Source: Eubacteriaceae bacterium (lineage in GTDB: Bacteria; Bacillota; Clostridia; Lachnospirales; Lachnospiraceae). Taken from it: a stretch of 64,000 nucleotides of DNA. The notes below the pieces were generated by a model. That model made no database searches. It worked only from the letters and a program-made list of their open reading frames with translations, and was not told the origin of the DNA. The DNA lies in assembly GCA_902362455.1 (NCBI GenBank), contig CABIWJ010000005.1:62001-126000 (forward strand), given 5' to 3'. The position numbers were made by a program, and so were the translations under genes. Positions 17,801 to 27,354 of this stretch are shown piece after piece; the first letter of the stretch is position 1, and each line of letters opens with the position of its first letter.

Positions 17801-18721
17801 GCATTGGTACTTGCAACACCATCTATTAGTTCGGCATCTGCAGGTTCTAAAGCAATAACAGGTAAGGCAGCTTATGGCTCAAAAGTAACAGTTAAATTAA
17901 ATAATAAGACTTATACAGCTGTAACAGATGAGATAACAGGTGTATGGAAAGTCAATGTAGCAACTGCATTAAAGAGTACAGATGTACTTTACGTATCAGC
18001 TAATAGAGATGACTTGAAATCTGGCGAGCTTACATATAAGATGTCAGGCGGAGATGTTATAACAGTTGGCTGGAAAGAGATAGACAGTGAGTGGTATTAC
18101 TTCGATGCATCAGGTGTTATGCAGACATCAAAATGGATAAATGGCACATATTATGTACAGGCAGATGGAACAATGGCAAAATCACAGTTAGTAGATAATA
18201 ACAAATACTATGTAGATGCCAATGGTAAATGGGTTAAGACAACAAAATGGCTCAAGATTAATAACAAATGGTACTACAATGTATCTGGCAATATTCAGAA
18301 ATCTAAATGGGTTAAGATAAATAGTAAATGGTACCATTTTGATGCATCAGGTGTTATGGAGACATCTAAGTGGATAAATGGAACATATTATGTACAGGCA
18401 GATGGAACAATGGCTAAATCAAAACTTGTAGATAATAACAAATACTATGTAGATGCCAATGGTAAATGGGTTAAGACAACAAAATGGCTCAAGATTAATA
18501 ACAAATGGTACTACAATGTATCTGGCAATATCCAGAAATCTAAATGGGTTAAGATAAATAGTAAATGGTACTATTTTGATGCATCAGGTGCTATGCAGAC
18601 ATCTAAGTGGATAAATGGAACATATTATGTACAGGCAGATGGAACAATGGCAGTTTCTAAATGGGTTGATGGTGGTAAATACTACGTTGGCGCAGATGGA
18701 AAATGGGTTAAAAACAAATAA
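14864..18721 (+). CDS. Secreted GH13 alpha-amylase with two CBM26 modules and wall-binding repeats
   Basis: A 1285-residue exported enzyme. ATG 14864 follows AAAAGGAGG; upstream in-frame ATGs precede that site. Residues 1-49 are the signal. Residues about 58-640 form a GH13 (beta/alpha)8 barrel with the classic regions: DIVLNH, then GFRCDTAKH with nucleophile Asp350, MTGECW with acid/base Glu393, and SSHDS with Asp456. The long loops around GWEDYYYSM and SLAGLPDF resemble the MalS-like (GH13_19) group. Residues about 719-795 and 820-900 are CBM26-type starch-binding modules (YLYAWTG, FLYVWDNSG). A helical FIVAR-like spacer (about 905-980), an Ig-like domain (about 985-1060) and wall-binding repeats (1066-1285) follow. 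It likely hydrolyses starch at the cell surface. Subfamily assignment is by eye. Confidence 0.9.
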   Translation: MKKLKNLTLKCASFMMATVMVGTGFLDSLTLSSKRITGNISNGIVAEAAETGTVNADTFSWDNASVYFLLTDRFRNGDTSNDHSYNRGLDKNGNVINVSDDRGTFHGGDFKGVTQSIKEGYFNNLGVNAIWISAPYEQIHGYIVGGDGSPSFAHYSYHGYYVLDYTNSDANFGTMDEFKELVDTAHEHGIRVVMDIVLNHAGYNSLYDMNEYGFGSVKSGWEDYYYSMTNVNNKDYHSYIDYEADAVAWGKWWGSDWVRAGLPGYTAGGGDSYTMSLAGLPDFRTESTATVGIPAFLEKKWKSEGRYDSEVAELKSYLSSHGYDMTVTNCISYWLSTWVREYGVDGFRCDTAKHVEFASWKRLNDMCTEALKTWKANNPDKKLDDLDFWMTGECWDHGVDNDAYYSKGGFDSMINFETTGGGMLAEGRIESVYARYATAINDTPDFNVLSYMSSHDSTLARGNMVYLGSALLLLPGGIQIYYGDETNRGLVDSIPFDGNGGAGHSLRSDMNWDSIDETVLSHWQKVGTFRNSHIAVGAGQNTTITTSSGHAFTRTYESGNIKDRVAFCIAAAANTEVTMDVSNVWKDGDRVVNYYDSSSAVVTDGKVTFNSGANGTVLVQDPDGKPLVTINGEAKFKGTQKVTVSLKDTKQAVISVDGAKKFIVKDGDSFTIGATAYEGDTVTVSYTAENEKGVVNGKATFYKAYGNEDVGGGGEEEKEDNIIRIKMANGSAPYLYAWTGASTALTDAWPGTKLTEKDSDGYYTFEFAKDISTYNVIINDGGSGQTSDITGLKGKVTVNVASDFTTKINGGSVEVVENTVTIHIKPYSDVAPFLYVWDNSGSYNGGFPGKQLSNPDADGWYTFVKEGVSSLNCIVGDGGSSNRTGDITGITSEAWITIKSADNTKYDIEKTPVIESKYTLLRKEARAVKNLTVSDYTQASYKKLYSYIAQADKLVALGEKEADITEVETTYNNIINAKKALVLATPSISSASAGSKAITGKAAYGSKVTVKLNNKTYTAVTDEITGVWKVNVATALKSTDVLYVSANRDDLKSGELTYKMSGGDVITVGWKEIDSEWYYFDASGVMQTSKWINGTYYVQADGTMAKSQLVDNNKYYVDANGKWVKTTKWLKINNKWYYNVSGNIQKSKWVKINSKWYHFDASGVMETSKWINGTYYVQADGTMAKSKLVDNNKYYVDANGKWVKTTKWLKINNKWYYNVSGNIQKSKWVKINSKWYYFDASGAMQTSKWINGTYYVQADGTMAVSKWVDGGKYYVGADGKWVKNK

Positions 18722-18745
18722 TATCCGTCTAATGACTTAAACAAT

Positions 18746-18809
18746 AATATCCTCTATATTAATAAGAATTAATTAGCAAGTTAATTCTATAATATAGAGG
18801 ATATTTTAT
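18746..18809 (+). terminator. Strong terminator after the first amylase gene
   Basis: A 16-bp perfect stem (AATATCCTCTATATTA at 18746-18761 with 18790-18805) has an inner second stem (AGAATTAA with TTAATTCT) and is followed by a short T-rich stretch. Its symmetry would also allow termination on the other strand. Confidence 0.8.
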
Positions 18810-18939
18810 TATCTAAAAGGTTATAAAAATAATCCTATACATTTATGAAATACATACAAAATTCTAAAAATTTACTAAAAAGGCACCATTATATGCCAAA
18901 AAACAACTCGCATACATGTTCCAGAAACTTAAAATCTTG

Positions 18940-19021
18940 TTGAAATTTAATATACCAGCATATATAATAGTCCCTATCGAGACGTATCGATCCTAGAACG
19001 TGACAAAGGAGGGTGGACTAT
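18940..19021 (+). promoter_or_regulatory. Promoter and structured start region of the second amylase gene
   Basis: TTGAAA (18940-18945) and TATAAT (18963-18968) are exactly 17 bases apart. The predicted transcript start (about 18975) coincides with ATCGA-N6-TCGAT (18976-18991). An outer inverted repeat, ATAGTCC (18967-18973) and GGACTAT (19015-19021), wraps this region. The inner repeat could be a repressor site just downstream of the start, or a 5'-terminal RNA hairpin. The rest of the 372-base gap before the gene holds the preceding terminator and AT-rich sequence with nothing else recognised. Confidence 0.65.
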
Positions 19022-19093
19022 GTAGAGAATGTTAAGTGCATTTTAATGAAAAGTTGTTAAGTAAACATTATTAATTAAGAAATGGAGATTATC

Positions 19094-22000
19094 ATGAAGA
19101 AGAGATTTATGAAATCATTTCTGGCGGTAGTTACATCAGTATCGATGTTAATGACAGGTATAACTATACCGGAAATGAAAAGTTATGCATCAGAAGCAGT
19201 AATAGCACAGACTTCTGAGACAGTAGCGGCTTCGTCAAACAAATATGGTTTATTGGATAAAGCCTGTGATGGTTTGATACTTCATTGTTGGAACTGGTCG
19301 TACAATGAGATAAAGAACAGTATGGCTGAGATTGCAAAAGCAGGTTATACATCATTACAGACATCACCTGTGCAGATGCCTAAGGATGCAGGTTCTGGTG
19401 ATACACAGGGAACATGGTGGAAAGTATATCAGCCTACAACACTTAGTATGGTTAATAACCATCCTTGGTTTGGTACGAAAGAGGAATTCAAGGCTATGTG
19501 TGATGAAGCTGAGAAATACGGAATCAAGGTTATTGTAGATATTGTTGCTAACCATATGGCTAACAATACAGGTAGTATTGGTAACTCAAGAGGAGATATC
19601 TGTAGTCAGAATGATCCGACATTCAGAGATGATGACAGTTGCTGGCATTTAAATGGTTCTACAAGAATCGATTATGGCAATCAGCACCGTAATGGAGACA
19701 CAACAAGTTTAACCTGGGGATTTGGTGGTTGGCCAGATCTTAATACAGGAAGTAAAAAGGTACAGAATGCAATTGTTTCTTTATTAAAAGAATGTGTTGA
19801 TCTTGGTGCAGACGGATTCAGATTCGATGCAGCTAAGCATATCGAACTTCCAAGTGATCCGGGTGGAGCATCAGATTTCTGGCCTTATGTTACAAGTGCT
19901 ATTAAGGAATATAAACCTGATGTTTATCTCTATGGTGAGATTCTTGATGATTCTGCAACAGCTATTTCAAATTATACGAAATATATTGCTGTTACAGATA
20001 ACAGAGCAGGTAATGCAACATCATGGGGCGTAAATAATCATGATATTGGAGCAGCAGCAAATTCTTCCCTTACATATAAAGGAGAGTTAGGAGATAATAT
20101 TGTTCTCTGGGCTGAGTCTCACGATACATATGCCAATGATGGCTTTACAGGTCCTTCAACAAAGCTTTCACAGAGTGTTATAAACAGATCATGGGCTATT
20201 CAGGCTGCAAGAGATTTTGCAGTACTCTATTATATCCGTCCGGGCGACACTGGAGCTAAGATGGGTTCAAAAAGTACAAATACAGCTTGGAAAGATTCAG
20301 AAGTAGTTGAAGTTAATAAATTCCATAACTACTTTAGTGGAAAATCAGAATATATGTCATCATATGACGGTTCAGTAGTATTAGTAGAAAGAGGTTCGAA
20401 TACTGTACAAGGTGGTGTTGTTCTTGTAAACATTGGTGGTGGTTCTAAGAATGTTGCAGGTGCTGAAACACATTTATTAGCAGATGGCACATATAAGGAC
20501 CAGGTATCAGGAAATGAGTTCAAGGTATCAGGTGGTAAGATTACAGGTAATATAGGTAGCACAGGCGTTGCAGTAGTCTATAATAAGAAACCAATTACAT
20601 TAGATCCTGAAGCAACTATATCGCAGGAAGGCGGAGAGTTTACAAGTGATACATTAACACTTAAGCTTGACTTAGTTAATGCAATATCAGGTACATATAA
20701 GATTGGTTCACAGTCAGTTAAGACATTTACATCAGCTAAATCAATTACAATTGGTGCAGATATGGCATATGGCGAAAGTGTTGATATAGTTCTTACTGCA
20801 ACAGATGGTAAGACAACATCAGACCCTGTTACATACACATTTACTAAAGTAGAGAAGACTGATAATATTGCATACATAAAAGTACCATCAGGCTGGACTG
20901 GAGATATATATTGTTATGCATATGATTCAGCAACAGAGATGGTTAATAATGGAGAATGGCCTGGCGAGAAGATGACATATGATTCAACAACAGGTTATTA
21001 TAAATATACAATTCCTGAAAATATTAAGGCTCCAAGAGTTGTCTTCTATAATTCAATAGCTAACCGTTATCCGGATGACCGGGAACCGGGACTTCTGTTT
21101 GAATCATCAGGTTCGTGGTTATATGCTGATGGCAAATGGTCTAAGATGACATCTACAACAGAGAACGGAACAGTAATAGTTAAATACGTAGATGAATCAG
21201 GTAATGAAATAGCTACATCTAAGAAATTAACAGGTAAAGTAGGAGCTTCTTATACAACTTCTGCTGCAACAGTAAGTGGATATAAATTAAAGACAACACC
21301 TTCTAATGCAACAGGAAAGTATACAGCTTCAACAATCACAGTAAAATATATTTATTCAAAAGTTACAAGTAGTGATCCTACAGTCACAACATCATTTGCA
21401 AATGGTTCTACATTTAAGACAGAGACACAGACAATTAAGCTTACATTAAGTAATGCAACATCAGGTACATATTCAGTAGATAATGGTCCTGTTAAGACAT
21501 TTACAGGTTCAGCAAATGTTGTACTTGGACAAGGTAAAGTAGCAGATTCTACAGTTACAGTTAAAGCTACAGCTACTAATGCGAGTGGTAAGACAAAGAG
21601 TTATACATTTACATATAATAAGAAATTTAATGGAACTGTTAATGAAGAAACAAGTAAATTATCAGTAACAAATGAGACTGCAAGTGTTGTAACAGCAGGA
21701 CAGAAACTTGCAAGCAACATTTATGCAACTAACCCTGATGGAAAGAAGGGTGTTGAGAAGACAATCACAATCGATGGTGATGCATCTGATTGGGATGAAA
21801 GCATGCTTATAGCTAAAGGCGGTGCATGGGATGTAGCAAACCACTATAAGGGTGGACACGAAAACTGTGTGCTTGATACTACAGCATTATATGCAGCTTA
21901 TGATGATGAAAACCTTTACGTTGCATGGCAGATGGTTAATACAACAGATACATGGGCAAGATCAGGTGATGGTCCATTAAGTGATGGCGGACGAGTACTC

Positions 22001-23650
22001 GATGTACCACTTATTCTTGCACTCAGCGTAGATGAGAACTCAGTTTCAATGTCGAACAAGAACACTGAAGGAGGACCTATTTGGGGTCGGAAGATGGGAC
22101 TAGAGTTTAATCAGCACGTAGATAGATTACTCTATATGAGTGGTAAACCAGGTTTAGGAAAACCATCTATATTCAAGGCAGTAGATGCAAATGGTAATAC
22201 AGACTATGAAGATGGCTGCGTTGGATTTGCTGATGGTGGAATTGAATACAAGATGGCTACAACTAACATAAGTTCAAAGATTATGGGACTTAATGGATCA
22301 GATTCAACAGATGATATATTCAATAATGGAGCAGACTGGGTTGATTATAAGACATTTGTTGGTTCAGAGGGAAAACATAATATAACATATGACTCATTCT
22401 ATGAGATTAAGATTCCATATTCAACTCTTGGAATTACAAAGAGTACAATTACATCAAAAGGTATTAAAGCAATGTTAGTTGCTACAAGAGGTGAATCAGC
22501 CCTTGACTGTATACCATATGATGCATCAATGCTTGACAATGCTATGAAGGATTACTCAAGTGATCCAAGTACATCGGCAGAGAAAGATGATACCGACATC
22601 ATTACAGCTGATTTTGCACAGATTGGCGGAGGCGGTATTGTACCACCATCAGACGATCTTGAATTAAATTTTGGTGCTGACCGTTCAGCTCCACAGACAG
22701 CAGGAACAGCTCTTACATTAAAAGGTATTGCACAGGGTGGTTCAGCCAACTATACATATAAATACTATGTAAATAATAAGTTAGTAGCTACTAAGACAGG
22801 AAGTGGTGAAACATCAACATCCTGGACACCACAGACAGCGGGTACTTACACAATTAAATGTGTCGTAACAGACTCAAAGAATAACACAGTAACAAGTGCT
22901 AAGAAGTATACAGTAGAAAGTTCAGGAAGTGTTACTACAGGCTGGAAGAAAGTTGGTTCATCTTGGTATTATTACAGCAATGGTAAGAAGGTAACAGGCT
23001 GGAAACAGATTAATGGTAAATATTATTACTTCAATACATCAGGCGTTATGCAGGCATCTAAATGGATAAGCAGTACATATTATGTAAAAGCTGATGGTTC
23101 AATGGCAGTTTCAGAACTCGTTGATAATAATAAGTATTATGTGGATGCCGATGGTAAATGGGTTAAGACAACAAAATGGCTTAAGATTAATAACAAATGG
23201 TATTACAATATATCAGGAAATATCCAGCAGTCTAAATGGGTTAAGATAAATAATAAATGGTATTATTTCAACGGCTCAGGCGTAATGCAGACATCTAAAT
23301 GGATAAACAAGACATATTATGTACAGGCAGATGGAACGATGGCTAAATCAAAACTTGTAGATAATAATAAATACTATGTAGATGCCGATGGTAAATGGGT
23401 TAAGACAACAAAATGGCTTAAGATTAATAACAAATGGTACTACAATGTATCAGGAAATATCCAGCAGTCTAAATGGGTTAAGATAAATAATAAATGGTAT
23501 TATTTCAACGGCTCAGGCGTAATGCAGACATCTAAATGGATAGATGGAACATATTATGTACAGGCAGATGGAACGATGGCAGTTTCTAAATGGGTTGATG
23601 GTGGTAAATACTACGTTGGCTCAGATGGAAAATGGATAAAGAACAAATAG
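19094..23650 (+). CDS. Very large secreted GH13 alpha-amylase with CBM26, MucBP-like and CBM9-like modules
   Basis: A 1518-residue enzyme starting at ATG 19094 (GGAG 7 bases before). Signal 1-37. Residues about 50-495 are a GH13 barrel resembling the Bacillus AmyE-type (GH13_28) enzymes: DIVANHM, GFRFDAAKH with Asp245, LYGEIL with Glu282, AESHDTYAND with Asp344. Then come a chitobiase/FN3-associated-type domain (about 500-590), a CBM26/CBM25-like starch-binding module (about 595-690), a MucBP-like domain (about 693-757) and a second FN3-associated-like domain (about 760-840). A large DOMON/CBM9-like beta-sandwich follows (about 880-1175; ITIDGDASDWDES, LYAAYDDENLYVAWQM), then an Ig/PKD-like domain (about 1190-1275) and wall-binding repeats (about 1280-1518). 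It probably acts as a multivalent starch-binding surface amylase. Domain names after the barrel are by motif recognition. Confidence 0.9.
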   Translation: MKKRFMKSFLAVVTSVSMLMTGITIPEMKSYASEAVIAQTSETVAASSNKYGLLDKACDGLILHCWNWSYNEIKNSMAEIAKAGYTSLQTSPVQMPKDAGSGDTQGTWWKVYQPTTLSMVNNHPWFGTKEEFKAMCDEAEKYGIKVIVDIVANHMANNTGSIGNSRGDICSQNDPTFRDDDSCWHLNGSTRIDYGNQHRNGDTTSLTWGFGGWPDLNTGSKKVQNAIVSLLKECVDLGADGFRFDAAKHIELPSDPGGASDFWPYVTSAIKEYKPDVYLYGEILDDSATAISNYTKYIAVTDNRAGNATSWGVNNHDIGAAANSSLTYKGELGDNIVLWAESHDTYANDGFTGPSTKLSQSVINRSWAIQAARDFAVLYYIRPGDTGAKMGSKSTNTAWKDSEVVEVNKFHNYFSGKSEYMSSYDGSVVLVERGSNTVQGGVVLVNIGGGSKNVAGAETHLLADGTYKDQVSGNEFKVSGGKITGNIGSTGVAVVYNKKPITLDPEATISQEGGEFTSDTLTLKLDLVNAISGTYKIGSQSVKTFTSAKSITIGADMAYGESVDIVLTATDGKTTSDPVTYTFTKVEKTDNIAYIKVPSGWTGDIYCYAYDSATEMVNNGEWPGEKMTYDSTTGYYKYTIPENIKAPRVVFYNSIANRYPDDREPGLLFESSGSWLYADGKWSKMTSTTENGTVIVKYVDESGNEIATSKKLTGKVGASYTTSAATVSGYKLKTTPSNATGKYTASTITVKYIYSKVTSSDPTVTTSFANGSTFKTETQTIKLTLSNATSGTYSVDNGPVKTFTGSANVVLGQGKVADSTVTVKATATNASGKTKSYTFTYNKKFNGTVNEETSKLSVTNETASVVTAGQKLASNIYATNPDGKKGVEKTITIDGDASDWDESMLIAKGGAWDVANHYKGGHENCVLDTTALYAAYDDENLYVAWQMVNTTDTWARSGDGPLSDGGRVLDVPLILALSVDENSVSMSNKNTEGGPIWGRKMGLEFNQHVDRLLYMSGKPGLGKPSIFKAVDANGNTDYEDGCVGFADGGIEYKMATTNISSKIMGLNGSDSTDDIFNNGADWVDYKTFVGSEGKHNITYDSFYEIKIPYSTLGITKSTITSKGIKAMLVATRGESALDCIPYDASMLDNAMKDYSSDPSTSAEKDDTDIITADFAQIGGGGIVPPSDDLELNFGADRSAPQTAGTALTLKGIAQGGSANYTYKYYVNNKLVATKTGSGETSTSWTPQTAGTYTIKCVVTDSKNNTVTSAKKYTVESSGSVTTGWKKVGSSWYYYSNGKKVTGWKQINGKYYYFNTSGVMQASKWISSTYYVKADGSMAVSELVDNNKYYVDADGKWVKTTKWLKINNKWYYNISGNIQQSKWVKINNKWYYFNGSGVMQTSKWINKTYYVQADGTMAKSKLVDNNKYYVDADGKWVKTTKWLKINNKWYYNVSGNIQQSKWVKINNKWYYFNGSGVMQTSKWIDGTYYVQADGTMAVSKWVDGGKYYVGSDGKWIKNK

Positions 23651-23684
23651 TATATTGAAGTCTTAAATATATAAAAAATGAAAA

Positions 23685-23720
23685 TAGCATAAAGTAATCT
23701 TTAAGGATTGCTTTATGCTA
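23685..23720 (+). terminator. Stem-loop between the second and third amylase genes
   Basis: TAGCATAAAGTAATC (23685-23699) pairs with GATTGCTTTATGCTA (23706-23720) over 15 positions with one G-U pair and a 6-base loop. No T tract follows, and the next start is 24 bases on, so it may be an attenuator, a processing site or a weak terminator rather than a full stop. I saw no separate promoter between it and the next gene. Confidence 0.55.
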
Positions 23721-23744
23721 TATTAGAGTGAAAGGAATGAAGGC

Positions 23745-26700
23745 ATGTTAAAGAAGAAAAGAATCGCATCTTTGACAAAAAAAGTCTTGGCGGTTACACT
23801 TGCAGTAGCAACGGTAATGACGAATGGCTATGGATTGCAGATGTTTAGGGATTCAGAAGTTAAAGCAGAAGCGTCTACAACAGAAGTGCTGTCAAATGAA
23901 GACAGAGGAGTTATATATTCCAATTCAAGAACAGATTTTCGTGATGAAACAATTTATTTTCTTATTGTAACAAGATTCTATGATGGTGATTCAAGTAACA
24001 ATGCGCGTACTTCAGAAGATGCAAAAGCACAGAATCCTGAAAATGATCCATCATGGCGAGGTGATTTCAAGGGACTTATTGATAAGTTAGATTATATCAA
24101 GGCGTTAGGCTTTACTGCTGTATGGATTACTCCGGTAGTACAGAATAAGTCAGGTTATGATTATCATGGATATCATGCATATGATTTCAGCGCAGTAGAT
24201 ACGAGATATGAATCAAATGGTGTTACATATCAGGACCTTATCGATGCAGTACATGCCAAAGGTATGAAGCTTATACAGGACGTGGTATTAAATCATACAT
24301 GTAACTGGGGTGAGAAGAACCTTCTTCAGTTAACAAGTGACATATATAAAGAGAGAAATCAAACGGTTATGATAGGTTCTAATGATCCTGAAAACATTTA
24401 TCATCATAATGGTTTCTGTGGTGGTGGTGACTGGGATAACTATGAAGCACAGGACAGAACGATTGCAGATGACTGCTTCGACCTAGAGACGGAGAATCCG
24501 AAAGTATATAATTATCTGATAAATTGTTACAATAAATATATCAACATGGGTGTTGATGGTTTCCGAGTTGATACAGTTAAACATATTTCAAGGCTTACAT
24601 TAAATTCAGTATTTTTACCTGCATTTAAGAAAACAGGTGGCGATAACTTCTATATGTTTGGTGAAGTTTGTACTAAAGGACATGATGTATGGTATCGTGA
24701 ACATCCCCCTATTTCCACGAGTTTCTATACATGGAATGATCCTGTAGAATGGACAGGTAAGTGGAGTAATGATTTGGCATCAAATGAAGCGTTGGTTAAA
24801 AAACATTATAATGAACACAATGATATGAATAATCAGCCAACAAGTACAAATGCATTCCTTAATGGTAATAATTATCATACACCTGATTATTCAGAAAAAT
24901 CAGGATTAGATGTAATTGATTTCCAGATGCACTGGAGTTTCAATACAGCAAGCAGTGCTTTTCAGACAGCATTGAAAGAGGATAGATATTTTAACGATTC
25001 AACATGGAATGTTGTATATGTAGATTCACATGACTACGGTCCTGATGAATGTCAGACACAGAGATATAATGGTGGTACAGATGCATGGGCAGAAAACCTT
25101 TCATTAATGTTTACATTCAGAGGTATTCCATGTCTTTACTATGGTAGTGAAATAGAATTTATGGCAGGTTCACCAATCGATGTTGGACCTAATATGCCAT
25201 TATCTAAAACAGGTAGAGCATATTATGGTGATAATATCGAGGGTAATATTGATACGTCTGATTTCACAGTATTTGGTAATTTAAGTGGTACGGTTAAGGA
25301 CACACTTAATTCTACTCTTTCACAGCATATTATGAGACTTAACAGACTTCGTCAGGCAATACCTGCTCTTAGAAAAGGTCAGTATTCAACAGATGGCTGT
25401 TCAGGATCAATGGCATTCAAGAGACGCTATACAGATGATAAGACGGACAGTTTCTGCCTTGTAACTATCTCAGGTGGTGCAACATTTACAGGGATACCTA
25501 ATGGTAAATATGTAGATGCAGTTACAGGTGATGTTAAAAATGTAACAAATGGAACACTTACGGCTAATGTATCAGGTAAAGGTAATATGAGAGTATATGT
25601 GCTTGATACAGCAAAGACTCCTGCTCCTGGAAGAGTAATTACAAATGGCGATTACTTAACAGATGGTGGTAAAGCTGAATTGATTGGCGAGGAAAATATT
25701 AATGTTATTAATCCAACAAGCATTACATTAAATAAAACTTCAATTTCGCTCTTAGAGGGCAATTCAGAAACAATTACAGCCACAGTTGCTCCTAAAGATG
25801 CTACAAATAAGACAGTTTCATGGACAACAAGTGACAGTACAGTAGCCACAGTAAGTGGTGGAAAGATTACAGCAGTAGGAAAAGGCTCGGCAGTAATTAC
25901 TGCTAGGACAGTCAATGGACTTACTACAACTGTTAAGGTTAAAGTGTCTGAAAATCCTAATATAATTAAACCGACTTCTGTTACATTAAACAAGAAATCC
26001 ATAACTCTGACAGAAGGGGATACAGAGACAGTTACAGCAACAGTACTTCCTGCAACAGCTTCTAATAAGACAGTAATATGGAGTTCTAATGATGCAGGAG
26101 TTGCCACAGTAAGTGGCGGAAAAATCACAGCAGTATCAGAGGGTACAGCAGTTATTACGGTTACTACATATAATGGCTGCAAGGCTACATTAACAGTTAA
26201 AGTAGAAGCTAAAGAGATTCCTGTTATTAAGAATGGTATATACTTTAAGAAACCTGATGCCTGGGGAAGAAATATAAATATTTATTTCTACAGTAACGAT
26301 ACAACAGTTGGTAAGGACTGGCCTGGTGCAGCTATGACAGACTTAGGTGATGGATTATATGTATATGAACACTCTATAACAGATAGCAATACGAAGGTTA
26401 TATTCAATGATGGAATTAATCAGACTGATGACCTTGATTTTCATAATAATGGATATTATGAGTTAAGCGGATTTATCAAAGTAATTGAAGTTAAAGGTGA
26501 AGTAAATGTTAAGTATAAAGACACAGATGGAAATGTACTTGGTACAGACAAATTAACAGGTACAATCGGCTCATCTTATACAACAGAAGCTAAGACAATC
26601 AGTGGTTATACATTAAAGACAACACCGGCTAATGCAAAGGGAACATATACAGAAAATACAATTGAAGTTATATATGTGTATACAAAGAATACAATTGATG

Positions 26701-27191
26701 TAGCTAATGGCTGGAAGAAAGTAGGCTCATCATGGTATTATTATACTAATGGAAAAGTTGTAACAGGCTGGAAATCAATAAATGGCAAAAAGTATTACTT
26801 CAATACATCCGGAGTAATGCAGACCTCAAAATGGATAGGTGGACAATACTATGTTAAAGCCGATGGAACAATGGCAACATCACAGTTAGTAGATAATAAT
26901 GAATATTATGTGGATAGTAATGGTAAATGGGTTAAGACAACAAAATGGCTTAAGATTAATAACAAATGGTACTACAATATATCAGGAAATATCCAGCAGT
27001 CTAAATGGGTTAAGATAAATAATAAATGGTATTATTTCAACGGCTCAGGCGTAATGCAGACATCTAAATGGATAAACAAGACATATTATGTGCAGGCAGA
27101 TGGAACAATGGCTAAATCAAAACTTGTAGATAATAATAAATACTATGTAGATGCCGATGGTAAATGGATAAAGAACAAATATAAAAAATAA
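23745..27191 (+). CDS. Secreted GH13 amylase with two Big_2, a CBM26 and wall-binding repeats
   Basis: A 1148-residue enzyme; signal 1-42 (ending VKAEAST). The GH13 barrel (about 50-625) has DVVLNHT, GFRVDTVKH with Asp276, MFGEVC with Glu307 and VDSHDY with Asp430, and the GIPCLYYGSE motif. Two bacterial Ig-like Big_2 domains follow (about 653-738 and 741-822; SITLNKTSISLLEG, SVTLNKKSITLTEG). Then come a CBM26-type starch-binding module (about 826-912; KKPDAWGRNINIYFYS), a MucBP-like domain (about 918-982) and wall-binding repeats (about 985-1148). It is a close paralog of the next gene in both sequence and domain order. The barrel type is near the maltogenic or neopullulanase-like secreted amylases of gut Firmicutes; substrate preference is not readable. 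Confidence 0.9.
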   Translation: MLKKKRIASLTKKVLAVTLAVATVMTNGYGLQMFRDSEVKAEASTTEVLSNEDRGVIYSNSRTDFRDETIYFLIVTRFYDGDSSNNARTSEDAKAQNPENDPSWRGDFKGLIDKLDYIKALGFTAVWITPVVQNKSGYDYHGYHAYDFSAVDTRYESNGVTYQDLIDAVHAKGMKLIQDVVLNHTCNWGEKNLLQLTSDIYKERNQTVMIGSNDPENIYHHNGFCGGGDWDNYEAQDRTIADDCFDLETENPKVYNYLINCYNKYINMGVDGFRVDTVKHISRLTLNSVFLPAFKKTGGDNFYMFGEVCTKGHDVWYREHPPISTSFYTWNDPVEWTGKWSNDLASNEALVKKHYNEHNDMNNQPTSTNAFLNGNNYHTPDYSEKSGLDVIDFQMHWSFNTASSAFQTALKEDRYFNDSTWNVVYVDSHDYGPDECQTQRYNGGTDAWAENLSLMFTFRGIPCLYYGSEIEFMAGSPIDVGPNMPLSKTGRAYYGDNIEGNIDTSDFTVFGNLSGTVKDTLNSTLSQHIMRLNRLRQAIPALRKGQYSTDGCSGSMAFKRRYTDDKTDSFCLVTISGGATFTGIPNGKYVDAVTGDVKNVTNGTLTANVSGKGNMRVYVLDTAKTPAPGRVITNGDYLTDGGKAELIGEENINVINPTSITLNKTSISLLEGNSETITATVAPKDATNKTVSWTTSDSTVATVSGGKITAVGKGSAVITARTVNGLTTTVKVKVSENPNIIKPTSVTLNKKSITLTEGDTETVTATVLPATASNKTVIWSSNDAGVATVSGGKITAVSEGTAVITVTTYNGCKATLTVKVEAKEIPVIKNGIYFKKPDAWGRNINIYFYSNDTTVGKDWPGAAMTDLGDGLYVYEHSITDSNTKVIFNDGINQTDDLDFHNNGYYELSGFIKVIEVKGEVNVKYKDTDGNVLGTDKLTGTIGSSYTTEAKTISGYTLKTTPANAKGTYTENTIEVIYVYTKNTIDVANGWKKVGSSWYYYTNGKVVTGWKSINGKKYYFNTSGVMQTSKWIGGQYYVKADGTMATSQLVDNNEYYVDSNGKWVKTTKWLKINNKWYYNISGNIQQSKWVKINNKWYYFNGSGVMQTSKWINKTYYVQADGTMAKSKLVDNNKYYVDADGKWIKNKYKK

Positions 27192-27225
27192 TAATCACAG
27201 ATAAATAAAATAATTATTACATAGG

Positions 27226-27271
27226 AATCACCTTGAATTTATGCTTTATGCATAGATTCAGGGTGATTTTT
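27226..27271 (+). terminator. Terminator after the third amylase gene
   Basis: AATCACC at 27226-27232 pairs with GGGTGATT near 27261-27268, with an extended inner stem (TGAAT/ATTCA and TATGC/GCATA) and a T run (27267-27271). Confidence 0.85.
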
Positions 27272-27354
27272 GTATAAAATGTATTACACATTAATAGAAT
27301 GTTAAAAAATAACAAGTAAATTTAAAAAAAGTTAACAAAATTTTAAAACAATGC

